In this document: one piece after another, positions 33,334 to 42,093 of the stretch
How the letters are laid out: each line of letters opens with the position of its first letter
Position numbering within the stretch: the stretch's first letter is position 1
NCBI GenBank assembly: GCA_029249645.1
Contig: JAQWWC010000105.1
Span: 1-44,887, forward strand
DNA length: 44,887 nt
Direction: 5' to 3'
DNA from: Pseudomonadales bacterium
GTDB taxonomy: Bacteria; Pseudomonadota; Gammaproteobacteria; Pseudomonadales; Azotimanducaceae
Notes under the pieces: generated by a model
Told to the model about the DNA's origin: nothing
Database searches by the model: none
The model's input: only the letters and a program-made list of their open reading frames with translations
Position numbers and translations under genes: made by a program

Positions 33334-34869
33334 ATGCACCTATCCCAGATTGCCTTACAAACACCAGATAAGCCGGCTTATATAATGGCTGGCAGTGGCC
33401 ACACGGTGACCTATCAGGCTCTTGAGGCTGGATCAAACCAATTGGCGCAACTGTTTCGGTCGTTAGGGCTCATGCGCGGTGACCACATTGCCATTTTATT
33501 AGAGAACCACAGCTTGTTTCTTCAAATCTGCGTCGCCGCGCAACGCGCCGGAATTTATTTCACCGCGATAAGCTACAGGTTGCAGTCTGATGAAGTGGAG
33601 TACATCGTGAATGATTGTGGGGCCCGGGTGTTCATCACCTCGATTGATCGCCGAGCAGTGGTTGAGCCTTTGATTGATCGCCTTGAAAACTTGGATCAGT
33701 TTTTTATGCTCGATGGCGTGATTGCTGGGTTCGAATCTTTAGAGATGGCGATGGATAACCAGTCTACCCAGATGATCGAGGACGAAAGTATCGGTACCTC
33801 GATGCTGTATTCATCCGGAACGACTGGGCGGCCCAAAGGGGTTTACCGCCAGCTTCCGGAGGGCGTTTGGGGCGAAGAAGACTCTGGCGCGATGTTTCGG
33901 GCTTTATACCAAGCCCAGGAGGACAGCATCTATCTTACGCCGGCGCCGCTGTATCATGCAGCGCCCCTGACCTTTACCATGGCCTTTCTGTTGGGGGGCA
34001 TGACTTGTGTCGTCATGGAGCATTTTGAAGCAAGTGCCGCGCTAGCGGCCATCGAAACCTATCGCGTTACACATTCCCAGTGGGTACCGACCATGTTCAT
34101 CCGGATGTTGAAACTCGATGATCCTGAGCGCCTAAAATACGATGTGTCGAGTTTAGTATGCGCAATTCATGCGGCTGCGCCGTGTCCGGTTCCTATTAAA
34201 GAGCAAATGATCGAATGGTGGGGGCCGATTATCTACGAATATTACGCTGGCTCAGAGGGTAATGGCTTTGTCGCCATTAATTCCGAAGAATGGTTGGCGC
34301 ATAAGGGCTCCGTTGGGCGCGGCCTGACGGCGGTTCTACACATTTGCGATGACGCGGGCAATGAAGTGAGCGTCGGTCAGTCCGGTACTATTTACTTCGA
34401 AGGTGGAGGGGATTTTGAGTATCACAATGACGCTGAAAAAACCGCTGAGTCTCGGCACCCACAGGGTTGGTCAACCTTGGGAGACGTTGGCTATCTCGAC
34501 GAAGAAGGATTTCTGTATTTAACGGACCGCAAAAGCTTCATGATCATCTCTGGCGGCGTCAATATTTATCCCCAAGAAACTGAAAACCTGTTGGTCACCC
34601 ATCCGAAAGTAATGGATGTGGCCGTTTTTGGCGTGCCGAATGAGGAGTTTGGCGAAGAAGTGAAGGCGGTCGTTCAGCCCAAATCTTGGTCGGATGCAGG
34701 CCCTGAGCTTGCGGCGGAACTCATGGAGTTTTGCCGCGAGAATATCTCGCACATTAAGTGCCCTCGATCCGTGGATTTTGAGCAAGAGCTGCCGCGTCAT
34801 CCGACGGGGAAGCTTTATAAACGCTTGCTCAAAGATCGATACTGGGCCGAGCAGGGCAAATCAATATAG
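33334..34869 (+). CDS. AMP-forming acyl-CoA synthetase (FadD-like)
   Basis: It activates a carboxylic acid to its CoA thioester via an acyl-adenylate. It is 511 residues long with the complete ANL-family layout. The P-loop-like SSGTTGRPKG is at 160-169, YYAGSEGNGF (A5) follows, and then GDVGYLDEEGFLYLTDRKSFMIISGG (A7-A8 hinge). The C-terminal catalytic Lys is in HPTGKLYKR. TGGAG lies about eight bases before the ATG. With the upstream SDR it suggests degradation of fatty or cyclic acids, possibly the products of the P450 system, though that is inference. The gap 33141-33333 contains two to three degenerate TTTAGACGA-type repeats and no gene. Confidence 0.92.
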   Translation: MHLSQIALQTPDKPAYIMAGSGHTVTYQALEAGSNQLAQLFRSLGLMRGDHIAILLENHSLFLQICVAAQRAGIYFTAISYRLQSDEVEYIVNDCGARVFITSIDRRAVVEPLIDRLENLDQFFMLDGVIAGFESLEMAMDNQSTQMIEDESIGTSMLYSSGTTGRPKGVYRQLPEGVWGEEDSGAMFRALYQAQEDSIYLTPAPLYHAAPLTFTMAFLLGGMTCVVMEHFEASAALAAIETYRVTHSQWVPTMFIRMLKLDDPERLKYDVSSLVCAIHAAAPCPVPIKEQMIEWWGPIIYEYYAGSEGNGFVAINSEEWLAHKGSVGRGLTAVLHICDDAGNEVSVGQSGTIYFEGGGDFEYHNDAEKTAESRHPQGWSTLGDVGYLDEEGFLYLTDRKSFMIISGGVNIYPQETENLLVTHPKVMDVAVFGVPNEEFGEEVKAVVQPKSWSDAGPELAAELMEFCRENISHIKCPRSVDFEQELPRHPTGKLYKRLLKDRYWAEQGKSI

Positions 34870-34890
34870 GGTTAAGCCGACGGGATCCCC

Positions 34891-35775
34891 TCAGCGGTTT
34901 TTGAGTAGGTTTGCTGGAGAAAACTGGTCTGTCAGGATGGGAGCTGTCTGGTCCCAGTCTGCCCGTGTATTGAGGTATTTGGGGAAACTCTCAATGGCAA
35001 CACCGAAGCGATTTAATCCCGGAGCCAACGCGCGCGCATTTGCCTCAAGCGTTTCGCGGTCTGGCAGTCCTGCTGGCCGTGCAATGATGACCCGGTTGCC
35101 GCTGGCAGGTAGCTTAAAGTTGAAAAATTCGTTAAAGACTGCTTTATAAGTCTGTGATTCATAATCATAAAGTTCGGACGAAGAAAAAGTGTTGGCGACC
35201 ACGACGCCGCCCTCAGATAAGAGGGAACGTGTTTCTGACAGGAATTCTCGTGTCATCAGATGCTCAGGGATATACTCTCCGGTAAACGCGTCCAGAATCA
35301 CCAGGTCGTATCGAGACCCTAACCGCGCTGCGCGCTTGATAAAGACCCGCGCATCTTGCACCGCAACCTTCAGGTAATCGTTCGCCTTAAAATTGAAGAA
35401 GCCTTCGGCAACCCGAACCACGGCGGCATCGATTTCAACGACATCGATTTTAGCTGTGGGGTAGAGGTCATTGAGCGCGGTCGGTAAAGTGCCCCCGCCC
35501 AAGCCAACAATGAGAATTGAGCTGGGTTTGGGTTGCAGCAGCAACCCGCCAAAAGTCATCCGAACATAAGAAAAAACCACGCGATCCGGGTTCTCAGTAT
35601 CAAAACAGGATTGTCGCCGATCGTCCCGGCGGACGGCGAACACCAAGCAGCGGTCATCGCCTCTTTGCTGGATTTCGATATTTTGATAGAGGGACTTCTC
35701 TCGATGAATAACCTCGCCCGTTACGTCGCCTATGCACAGCAGGCAGGCAAACGCGAGGACTTGAACGCGGCTCAT
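34891..35775 (-). CDS. Spermidine synthase-like methyltransferase-fold protein
   Basis: A 294-residue Rossmann-fold protein related to spermidine synthase. The nucleotide-binding loop VGLGGGTLP is at 90-98, VVEIDAAVV at about 111-119, VQDARVFI at about 138-145, and VILDAFTGEYIP at about 159-170. True SpeE has DxTDPxGP at the last position, and that catalytic motif is missing here, so polyamine synthesis is doubtful. A hydrophobic N-terminal stretch (about 4-20) could be a signal or membrane segment. Its start overlaps the upstream membrane-protein gene by 4 bp (ATGA). In many bacteria the two halves are one fused protein. Confidence 0.82.
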   Translation of the reverse strand: MSRVQVLAFACLLCIGDVTGEVIHREKSLYQNIEIQQRGDDRCLVFAVRRDDRRQSCFDTENPDRVVFSYVRMTFGGLLLQPKPSSILIVGLGGGTLPTALNDLYPTAKIDVVEIDAAVVRVAEGFFNFKANDYLKVAVQDARVFIKRAARLGSRYDLVILDAFTGEYIPEHLMTREFLSETRSLLSEGGVVVANTFSSSELYDYESQTYKAVFNEFFNFKLPASGNRVIIARPAGLPDRETLEANARALAPGLNRFGVAIESFPKYLNTRADWDQTAPILTDQFSPANLLKNR

Positions 35776-36410
35776 GAGCGCTTTCGATTAAAAGCGATGG
35801 CAAGGCTCCCTGCGAGCAACAAAACCGCAACCATCGTGATCAAGATGGTGTTCATATCAAACCAAAGCACCAAGTAGAATGACGTGAGCAAGGTGCCTAA
35901 AGCGCTGCCGAGCGTCGACACGAAGTACAAACCGCCTGCGACTTGACCACTATGACGCGTGTTATCGACCATTAGTCGAACCGAATAGGGCGCAATCATA
36001 CCCAGTAGCGCGGTCGGTATGAAAAACAAAAGGGTGGACGCAAGTAGCGAGCCATAACGAGGGTCATCAATCGCTGAAAAGACCGCATCCATGGCATTGT
36101 CGGCAAAAAAGACGATCGGCAATAAGCCAATGGCCGCGAGCAAGAAAAACAAGCCGTACAGTCCAAGATTGGGGCGATTAATCGATAAGCGCCCACCAAT
36201 GAGGTAGCCCATGGCCAGCGCCACCATAAAAATACTGATGATGCTGCCCCAAACGTAAATGCTGCTGCCAAAGTAGGGCGCCAGGATACGGCCGCCAAGC
36301 AGTTCCACCGACATAATGATAAAACCACTGGTAAAGGCGAGCAGTAACACCAGCCAGCCAATGCGCTCTAGTTTTGTATCAATCTGCTCGTCGGACATAC
36401 CGTATACCAT
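35772..36410 (-). CDS. Membrane partner of the spermidine synthase-like protein
   Basis: A 212-residue integral membrane protein with about six transmembrane helices (segments near 18-40, 48-72, 83-103, 122-145, 157-178 and 185-205). It corresponds to the N-terminal membrane domain of fused MFS/spermidine synthase-like proteins: FTSGFIIMSVELLGGRILAPYFGSSIYVWGSIIS is the hallmark (shortened: SVELLGGRILAPYFG). It contains PTALLGMIAPYSVRL and GLYFVSTLGSALGTL as conserved loops. Translation of the soluble partner is coupled to it. Start at ATG 36410 or 36398 is undecided because neither has a clear ribosome-binding site. It diverges from the ABC exporter operon. Confidence 0.82.
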   Translation of the reverse strand: MVYGMSDEQIDTKLERIGWLVLLLAFTSGFIIMSVELLGGRILAPYFGSSIYVWGSIISIFMVALAMGYLIGGRLSINRPNLGLYGLFFLLAAIGLLPIVFFADNAMDAVFSAIDDPRYGSLLASTLLFFIPTALLGMIAPYSVRLMVDNTRHSGQVAGGLYFVSTLGSALGTLLTSFYLVLWFDMNTILITMVAVLLLAGSLAIAFNRKRS

Positions 36411-36480
36411 TGTTAATTTTCAGCAGTATAACCGCTCGTCAAAATGGCGCCAGCCGACCGGCGCACTGCGCCAGCAATCT

Positions 36481-38292
36481 ATGGCATACTGGCGCGGCAA
36501 AAACCTAGGACAAACCGCTTTGAAAGCTCTGCTACGCCTCGTTCCTTACATTGCCCGATATCGATGGCAGGTTGTAGTTGGGTTCGTGGGGTTCTTTTTG
36601 GCCCGTTTTTTTGAAGTGAGCACGTATTATGGTGTGGCGCTCGGGATCGATGCCATTGGCGCCCTAGTTCAAGAAGAGTCGCTACCGTTTGGACTTGAGA
36701 TCTGGGAAATCGTTGTCGGCATTGTAAGTGCGGTTGTCTTGCGATTTATTTTTGTCTCGAGGGCTAGGCGGGCCTTCCGACTCGTTGGACAGAAAGTGTC
36801 CTTCGATTTGCGGGAGCAACTGTTTGCCAGCGTCTTGGTTCAAGGTCCTGCATTTTTTGGTCGCATCGGTGTCGGAGATCTGATGACCCGTGCGATCCAA
36901 GATATTTCGCTGGTGCAACGCCTGATAGCCTTCGGGTTAATCCAAGTAGTCATCATGGTGTACGCACCGCTCTTCGGTATGACGGCGATGCTGTTTAAGT
37001 CCGTGAGCCTGACGGTGCTGATCTTGCCGTTACTACCGATCCTGTATTTCTACGCGCAGTATGTGGCGACGCAAATGGCCGAGTCGTCGCAGCAGGTGCA
37101 GGAGTCCTTGTCCATGCTCGCAGCGCATACCCAAGAAAACCTGAGTGGTATTCGGACGGTCCAAGCCCAAGCCCAAGAAGAAAACGAAATCAAACGGTTC
37201 TTTCAAACCAACAATCAATACGCGTCGGCATTTTATGAGCAAGCTCGAATCAATTCGCTCATGACCGCCTGGACACCCTGGCTCACCGCGCTTGCGCAGC
37301 TCGGGATCATTGTTTATGGCGGCAATCTCGTACTGACCGGGGCCTTGAGTGTCGGCGACCTGATTTTTTTCCTCGCTTGCTTGAATATGTTGCTGCAGCC
37401 GATTCGAATGGCCGGCTTTTTTATTACGATGGTGGCCCGAGCGAGAGTTGGTGTAGAACGCCTGTGTGAGGTCTTCGATGCGCCGCCCGAGATCATTGAC
37501 CGCCCAACGGGTGAGGCGCCGTCCGCGATCAGCGGCGCCTTCGTGTTCAAAGAGGCATCATTTACCTATCCCGGCGCGGTCGCGCCAGCGCTGAGCGACT
37601 TAAATTTTAGTATTCAGCGGGGCGAGTCCATTGGCATCGTAGGACGGGTGGGCTCGGGTAAATCGACCCTGTTAAAATTATGTACCCGGTTACTTGAGCT
37701 GAATGAGGGCGCGGTTGAGCTTGATGGCGTTCCCATTGACAATTATGCGCTGGCGCAGCTGCGATCACAGATTGCCCAGGTCCTGCAAGACCCCTTCCTG
37801 TTTGGCGAGCCCCTGTCAGCAAATATCAGCTACGACGATCCAGAGCGAGCCCTAGACTTGATTTGGGACGCCGCCGATGCTGCCGCGTTGCGAGAGACCG
37901 TCCTTACCTTCCCTGAGCAAATGAGCACCTTGGTGGGTGAGCGGGGCGTGACTCTGAGCGGCGGACAGAAACAACGCACGACGCTGGCACGCGGGTTGAT
38001 TCGTAATGCGCCTGTATTGATTTTGGACGATTGCTTTAGCGCGGTCGACACAGAAACAGAAGAACACATCTTGAGCCGGTTAAAGCGTTTGCGCGCCGGT
38101 AAAACGACCATTTTAGTCAGTCATCGGGTCTCAACGCTGCGACACACCGATCGCATTTTGGTGCTGGAAGGCGGGCGCCTGATGGAATCGGGCTCGCATG
38201 ATGCCTTACTCGCTAAGGGCGGTTTGTATGCTGAACTCGAGCGTCTACAGACCCAAGGCCAGCGGCCCGATTATGAGCCGGAGCTGGTTTAA
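36481..38292 (+). CDS. ABC exporter half-transporter, degenerate-site subunit (MdlA-like)
   Basis: A fused membrane/ATPase ABC half-exporter of about 603 residues. Six transmembrane helices occupy about 20-320. In the ATPase domain Walker A GRVGSGKST is at about 388-396, the Q-loop is VLQDPFLF, and the signature LSGGQKQR is at about 492-499. The Walker B ends ILDDCFS, with Asp instead of the catalytic Glu, typical of the inactive site in heterodimeric exporters such as MdlA or TM287. ATG 36481 begins MAYWRGKNLGQ. TTG at 36520 with AGGA nine bases upstream is an alternative. An open frame back to 36316 overlaps the divergent gene and is not coding. It overlaps the partner by 1 bp. Confidence 0.92.
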   Translation: MAYWRGKNLGQTALKALLRLVPYIARYRWQVVVGFVGFFLARFFEVSTYYGVALGIDAIGALVQEESLPFGLEIWEIVVGIVSAVVLRFIFVSRARRAFRLVGQKVSFDLREQLFASVLVQGPAFFGRIGVGDLMTRAIQDISLVQRLIAFGLIQVVIMVYAPLFGMTAMLFKSVSLTVLILPLLPILYFYAQYVATQMAESSQQVQESLSMLAAHTQENLSGIRTVQAQAQEENEIKRFFQTNNQYASAFYEQARINSLMTAWTPWLTALAQLGIIVYGGNLVLTGALSVGDLIFFLACLNMLLQPIRMAGFFITMVARARVGVERLCEVFDAPPEIIDRPTGEAPSAISGAFVFKEASFTYPGAVAPALSDLNFSIQRGESIGIVGRVGSGKSTLLKLCTRLLELNEGAVELDGVPIDNYALAQLRSQIAQVLQDPFLFGEPLSANISYDDPERALDLIWDAADAAALRETVLTFPEQMSTLVGERGVTLSGGQKQRTTLARGLIRNAPVLILDDCFSAVDTETEEHILSRLKRLRAGKTTILVSHRVSTLRHTDRILVLEGGRLMESGSHDALLAKGGLYAELERLQTQGQRPDYEPELV

Positions 38293-40220
38293 TGAACCAA
38301 ACGATCCCGCCGAATGCGGGTCCCAAAAAAGACGATAAGCCCGATCGGGATCACGCCATGTTTGATGCTGAGCTATCGGGCAATGTACTGAACTTTCAGT
38401 TGTTAAAACGCGTGCTCACCTGGCTTGTACCCTACCGGTTAAGCCTTTGGGTTAGCGCCGCGCTGGTCTTGGTGGCGAGCTTCGCTGCTGTTTTGATGGA
38501 GGTCGTGATCAGCCGAGTGCTGGTGGATTACATCATCGTCGGCGATGCAAACAGCCCCATGCCTGACCTTGGCCTGATTGCTTTGACGCAGCAGCTGGAA
38601 GAAACCTTTGGGTTGCCTGCGCTTTACGTGGCCGGTGGTTTGTTCTTCGTTTTGATGTCAATTGTTGCGTTGCTGGGGCATTGGCATCGCTTAACGCTTA
38701 TTGATGCGATCGTGAAAGCGCTTCGGGATCTGCGACAGGATTTGTTCGCGCATCTAGAGTCTCGGCCCAGTTCATTTTTCGATCGCGTGCCCGTCGGGCG
38801 GATCATGACTCGGGTGACCAACGATGTTGAAGCACTCTACGAAATGCTTCGGGGTCTTGGTAGCTTAGTAGGTGAGTTTGTGCCGTTTTTTGTGGCACTT
38901 ACAATCATGTTGTCCACCAGTGTCGAGCTGACCCTTATCTTGTTGTTACTGGTGCCTGTTGTCGGATCGGCCACCTACTTTTTTCGGCAAGCCTCGCGCG
39001 AGATTTTTCGACAGGTTCGAAACAGCGTCAGCGGGCTCAACCAATTCCTGCAAGAAAACCTCTCGGGGATGCAGGTCGTGCAACTCAGTCAGCGTCAGGA
39101 CCAGAATCGGGCGGCTTATACAGAAATTAACCGATTAAATTTAGAGCAAGAAAATCGCTCAATCAATTTAACGACGTATTATGGCGCGTTCAATGACTCT
39201 CTGGCTTCGATAGGTCTTGGCATCATCATCTACTACGGTGGGGGATCGGTTGTACAATCCGAAATGTCGCTTGGCGGCGTTATTTTGTTCACACGGTTTA
39301 TGAATATGTTGTTCACGCCGGTGGTTTTGTTGGGCGAGCAGTTAAATGTCTTGTTTCGCGCAATGGCCAGCGGCGAACGCATTTTTCAAGCCTTGGATTG
39401 GGATGAACAAATCCGCGAACCCAGTCATCCGGCGACTTTGCCCGAGCGTCTTGAGGGACGGGTTGAGTTTAGAGGTCTGTCCTTTGGTTACTCGAAAGAC
39501 ACGCAGGTATTAGACAATGTAAGTGTTTTAATTGAGCCGGGTAAAAAATTGGCGATTGTAGGACCAACAGGTTCAGGCAAGAGCACGATGATTCGGTTGC
39601 TGGGACGTTTTTATGATTTCCCGGACGGCATGATCTTTCTCGATGGGATTGATTTGCAACACATTCCATCACGATCAGTTCGACGCCGTATTGGCGTTGT
39701 GCTTCAAGATTTTCACATTTTCTCAGGGTCCATCCTAGACAACATTACATTGTCGGACCCTCTGATCACACGAGCGCGGGCCATTGAGGCAGCTAAGATG
39801 GTGAATGCGCATCATTTTATTGAGGCGCTACCGGAAGGTTATGATGCGCCCTTAGTTGAGCGAGGCGCAAACCTGTCGCAGGGTCAGCGTCAGTTATTGG
39901 CCTTTGCAAGGGTTCTCGCCGCGGATCCAGAAATTTTGATTTTGGATGAAGCCACTGCCAGTATCGATACCGAAACCGAACAGTTAATTCAAGAAGGCTT
40001 GCAGCGCTTGATGCAAGGCCGCACTAGCATTTTAATCGCGCATCGACTGCAGACCATCCAAGAAGCCGATCATGTGATGGTGCTTGAGCTTGGAAAGGTT
40101 CGAGAATACGGCACGCATCAAGCCTTGATTGCGCAAGGCGGTCTGTACAAAACGTTGCACGATCTGCAGTTTCAGGAGCTCTCAGCTGAGGTTACGCCGC
40201 CGGGTCTTGTGCCTGAGTGA
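38292..40220 (+). CDS. ABC exporter half-transporter, catalytic subunit (MdlB-like)
   Basis: The second half of the heterodimer, 642 residues, with six transmembrane helices (about 40-345). Walker A GPTGSGKS is at 424-431. The Q-loop is VLQDFHIFSG. The signature LSQGQRQ is at about 528-534 (Gln for the usual Gly), and Walker B LILDEATAS carries the catalytic Glu553. The non-canonical signature here and the Asp Walker B of the partner together form one degenerate ATP site, while the other site is complete. The substrate may be lipid or drug-like; unknown. It starts within the upstream stop (TAATG) and its 3' end overlaps the convergent DUF1853 gene by 29 bp. Confidence 0.93.
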   Translation: MNQTIPPNAGPKKDDKPDRDHAMFDAELSGNVLNFQLLKRVLTWLVPYRLSLWVSAALVLVASFAAVLMEVVISRVLVDYIIVGDANSPMPDLGLIALTQQLEETFGLPALYVAGGLFFVLMSIVALLGHWHRLTLIDAIVKALRDLRQDLFAHLESRPSSFFDRVPVGRIMTRVTNDVEALYEMLRGLGSLVGEFVPFFVALTIMLSTSVELTLILLLLVPVVGSATYFFRQASREIFRQVRNSVSGLNQFLQENLSGMQVVQLSQRQDQNRAAYTEINRLNLEQENRSINLTTYYGAFNDSLASIGLGIIIYYGGGSVVQSEMSLGGVILFTRFMNMLFTPVVLLGEQLNVLFRAMASGERIFQALDWDEQIREPSHPATLPERLEGRVEFRGLSFGYSKDTQVLDNVSVLIEPGKKLAIVGPTGSGKSTMIRLLGRFYDFPDGMIFLDGIDLQHIPSRSVRRRIGVVLQDFHIFSGSILDNITLSDPLITRARAIEAAKMVNAHHFIEALPEGYDAPLVERGANLSQGQRQLLAFARVLAADPEILILDEATASIDTETEQLIQEGLQRLMQGRTSILIAHRLQTIQEADHVMVLELGKVREYGTHQALIAQGGLYKTLHDLQFQELSAEVTPPGLVPE

Positions 40221-41097
40221 TCGCCAGCCAAGGCGCCATCACCACAAAGCCTCGAGAGGTCTCAAGACCATTGTCATCGATCATCGCGATGTGGTGCGCG
40301 TACTGCTCCCGGCTCGCTCCTAGGGCCGTCATACAATCAGCGGCGGTTAACCGCCGATCGATCGAGACGGGTTGTAACGCGCTCAACCAGTCTCGTTTGG
40401 TCAGCGGTCGGAAGCGCTGGAGGCCATCTTTGAAGCGATCGATAAAGTCTTCGTCCGTTAACCACCAACCTCGAAGGTGGTCTGCAGTGACGACGGCAGG
40501 GTAGCGCCAGTGCGCCGCCTGCCAGGCTGTGAAAGGATGAAAAAGCCGGCCCTTAACGATGCCCTTGACCTTGACATTTGACGTCCCAAATCGGGTTGAG
40601 AGTAGGTTTTGGCCGACTTGGGTTGTGGTCAGCGCCATTTGATGGCTCAGCAAGCGCTGCAATTTGAGATCGAGTCGATCGGTTGGGTTGGGGCCAAACC
40701 ACGCGCTGGCTTGCGTGGTGTCCCCAGTGCCGAGATAAAACTTTACCGCCAGTTCCCAATGCTCGAGGGTATCGCCATTCTGAACAATGAGATCAAATTC
40801 CCCGAGGGTGGCGGCCGGACCCTGAACCTGAAGATTACTGGCTAACAATTCATAGCCTTTTAAATGGCTAAGGGCGCACTGCCAAAGTCGTTCGAACTGA
40901 ATTCCCAATCGGAAGCGTTGCCAGTCGGTTGGTGCCGGCCAGGTTAGTGGCGCTTGTTCGAAGGCAAGCTCTGTAAAAAAGTGTTTGCTGGGAAAGCCCT
41001 GGTTTGGTAGCGCGATCAGTGGGGGGCTATAAACACTCCAGTGGCCGTCGCGTTGGAGCTGTTGGTGCTCGGAATCTTCCAACGAAAGGTTTGTCAT
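40192..41097 (-). CDS. DUF1853 family protein
   Basis: A 301-residue cytoplasmic protein of a conserved proteobacterial family with unknown role. Recognisable family segments are RLGIQFERLWQCAL (about 63-76), the acidic GEFDLIVQN (about 98-106), HWELAVKFYLGTGD (about 112-125) and WFGPNPTDRLDLKLQRLL (about 132-149). The E-F-D...E-x-A-x-K spacing is reminiscent of PD-(D/E)xK nuclease cores (Asp/Glu at 99-101, Glu114, Lys118). That is a structural guess from motif spacing. Its 3' end overlaps the ABC gene on the opposite strand by 29 bp. Confidence 0.85.
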   Translation of the reverse strand: MTNLSLEDSEHQQLQRDGHWSVYSPPLIALPNQGFPSKHFFTELAFEQAPLTWPAPTDWQRFRLGIQFERLWQCALSHLKGYELLASNLQVQGPAATLGEFDLIVQNGDTLEHWELAVKFYLGTGDTTQASAWFGPNPTDRLDLKLQRLLSHQMALTTTQVGQNLLSTRFGTSNVKVKGIVKGRLFHPFTAWQAAHWRYPAVVTADHLRGWWLTDEDFIDRFKDGLQRFRPLTKRDWLSALQPVSIDRRLTAADCMTALGASREQYAHHIAMIDDNGLETSRGFVVMAPWLAITQAQDPAA

Positions 41098-41181
41098 ATT
41101 TTACAAAGCACCGGGGGCGTTAAAGGCAAGCTGTGTATTATACTGCACAACCTCCTGTAGTTTTATTGATAGAGAGTGACT

Positions 41182-42093
41182 ATGAGCTTTAGAGCGACGT
41201 TGATCAATTTTCTTCTCCGCCGAACCCTGAAAAAAATGCTGATCCAGCAGGGGGCGGATATTCCGGTCTTGCGGCAACGGCTTGGCGCCAGTGAGCGCGC
41301 CGCCGGCAAGCCCCGTGTTGGAGTTCAGGTCGAGACGATCGATCTTGACGGGTTATGCCTTCAAAAAGTGGTTCATGATGCCTGCACGTCGCAGCAGGCA
41401 GTGTTGTATTTCCATGGTGGGGGCTACGTGCTGGCGGGTTCAGCCGGGCACATTGCACTTGCAGGACGATTGTCAGAGCTTGCTGGTGTGACCGTCTACC
41501 TGGTCGATTATCGTTTGGCCCCAGAGCATCCCTTTCCTGCCGCGGTTGACGATGCGCTCAAGGCGTATCAAGGGTTACTTGATCGAGGTTATGAGGCCAG
41601 CAACCTTATCTTAGCGGGAGACTCTGCGGGCGGCGGCTTGGCAGCAGCAACTTTGTTAAACCTCAAAAACCTAGGGTACGCCCAACCTGCTGCGGCACTT
41701 CTGCTATCACCTTGGCTTGACCTGTCGCTCAGTGGCGACAGCATGACTCGCAATGACGATCAAGATGTGATGCTGTCAACGGCCGTGTTGACGGCTTGGG
41801 CCAATGCTTATTTAGACGGCCGAGATCCCCTGGCGCCCTTGGCATCACCGATTTATGGCGATTTGGCGGGACTGGCGCCCATCCTCGTGCACGTTGGCAG
41901 CACTGAAGTTTTGCGTTCAGATTCAGAAGATTTTGTAGATCGCGTGATTGAACAGGGCGGTTCTGCGGTCCTTAAGATCTGGGAAGACTTACCGCACGTG
42001 TTCCAGGTGCTGCTAGGACGCGTTCCCGAAGCCGAGGATTCTATTGCTTTGCTTGCCCAGTATTGTATTCAGCAGCTCAAGCCCAAGACGTGA
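41182..42093 (+). CDS. Alpha/beta hydrolase, hormone-sensitive-lipase type esterase
   Basis: An esterase or lipase of 303 residues in the bacterial HSL (family IV) group. The oxyanion motif HGGGYV is at 78-83. The nucleophile elbow GDSAGGG is at 146-152 (Ser148). The acid is probably Asp247 (LRSDSEDFV) and the base His272 (DLPHVF). VDYRLAPEHPFPAAVDD is characteristic. No signal peptide is present. ATG 41182 follows GAGAG; an in-frame GTG six bases earlier is possible. Its stop overlaps the next gene start by 4 bp (GTGA). Short- to medium-chain esters are the usual substrates. Confidence 0.93.
   Translation: MSFRATLINFLLRRTLKKMLIQQGADIPVLRQRLGASERAAGKPRVGVQVETIDLDGLCLQKVVHDACTSQQAVLYFHGGGYVLAGSAGHIALAGRLSELAGVTVYLVDYRLAPEHPFPAAVDDALKAYQGLLDRGYEASNLILAGDSAGGGLAAATLLNLKNLGYAQPAAALLLSPWLDLSLSGDSMTRNDDQDVMLSTAVLTAWANAYLDGRDPLAPLASPIYGDLAGLAPILVHVGSTEVLRSDSEDFVDRVIEQGGSAVLKIWEDLPHVFQVLLGRVPEAEDSIALLAQYCIQQLKPKT

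Noticed and set aside
36316-36480. N-terminal extension of the first ABC subunit
   Set aside because: It overlaps the divergent membrane-protein gene and its promoter, and its translation is unlike ABC exporters.
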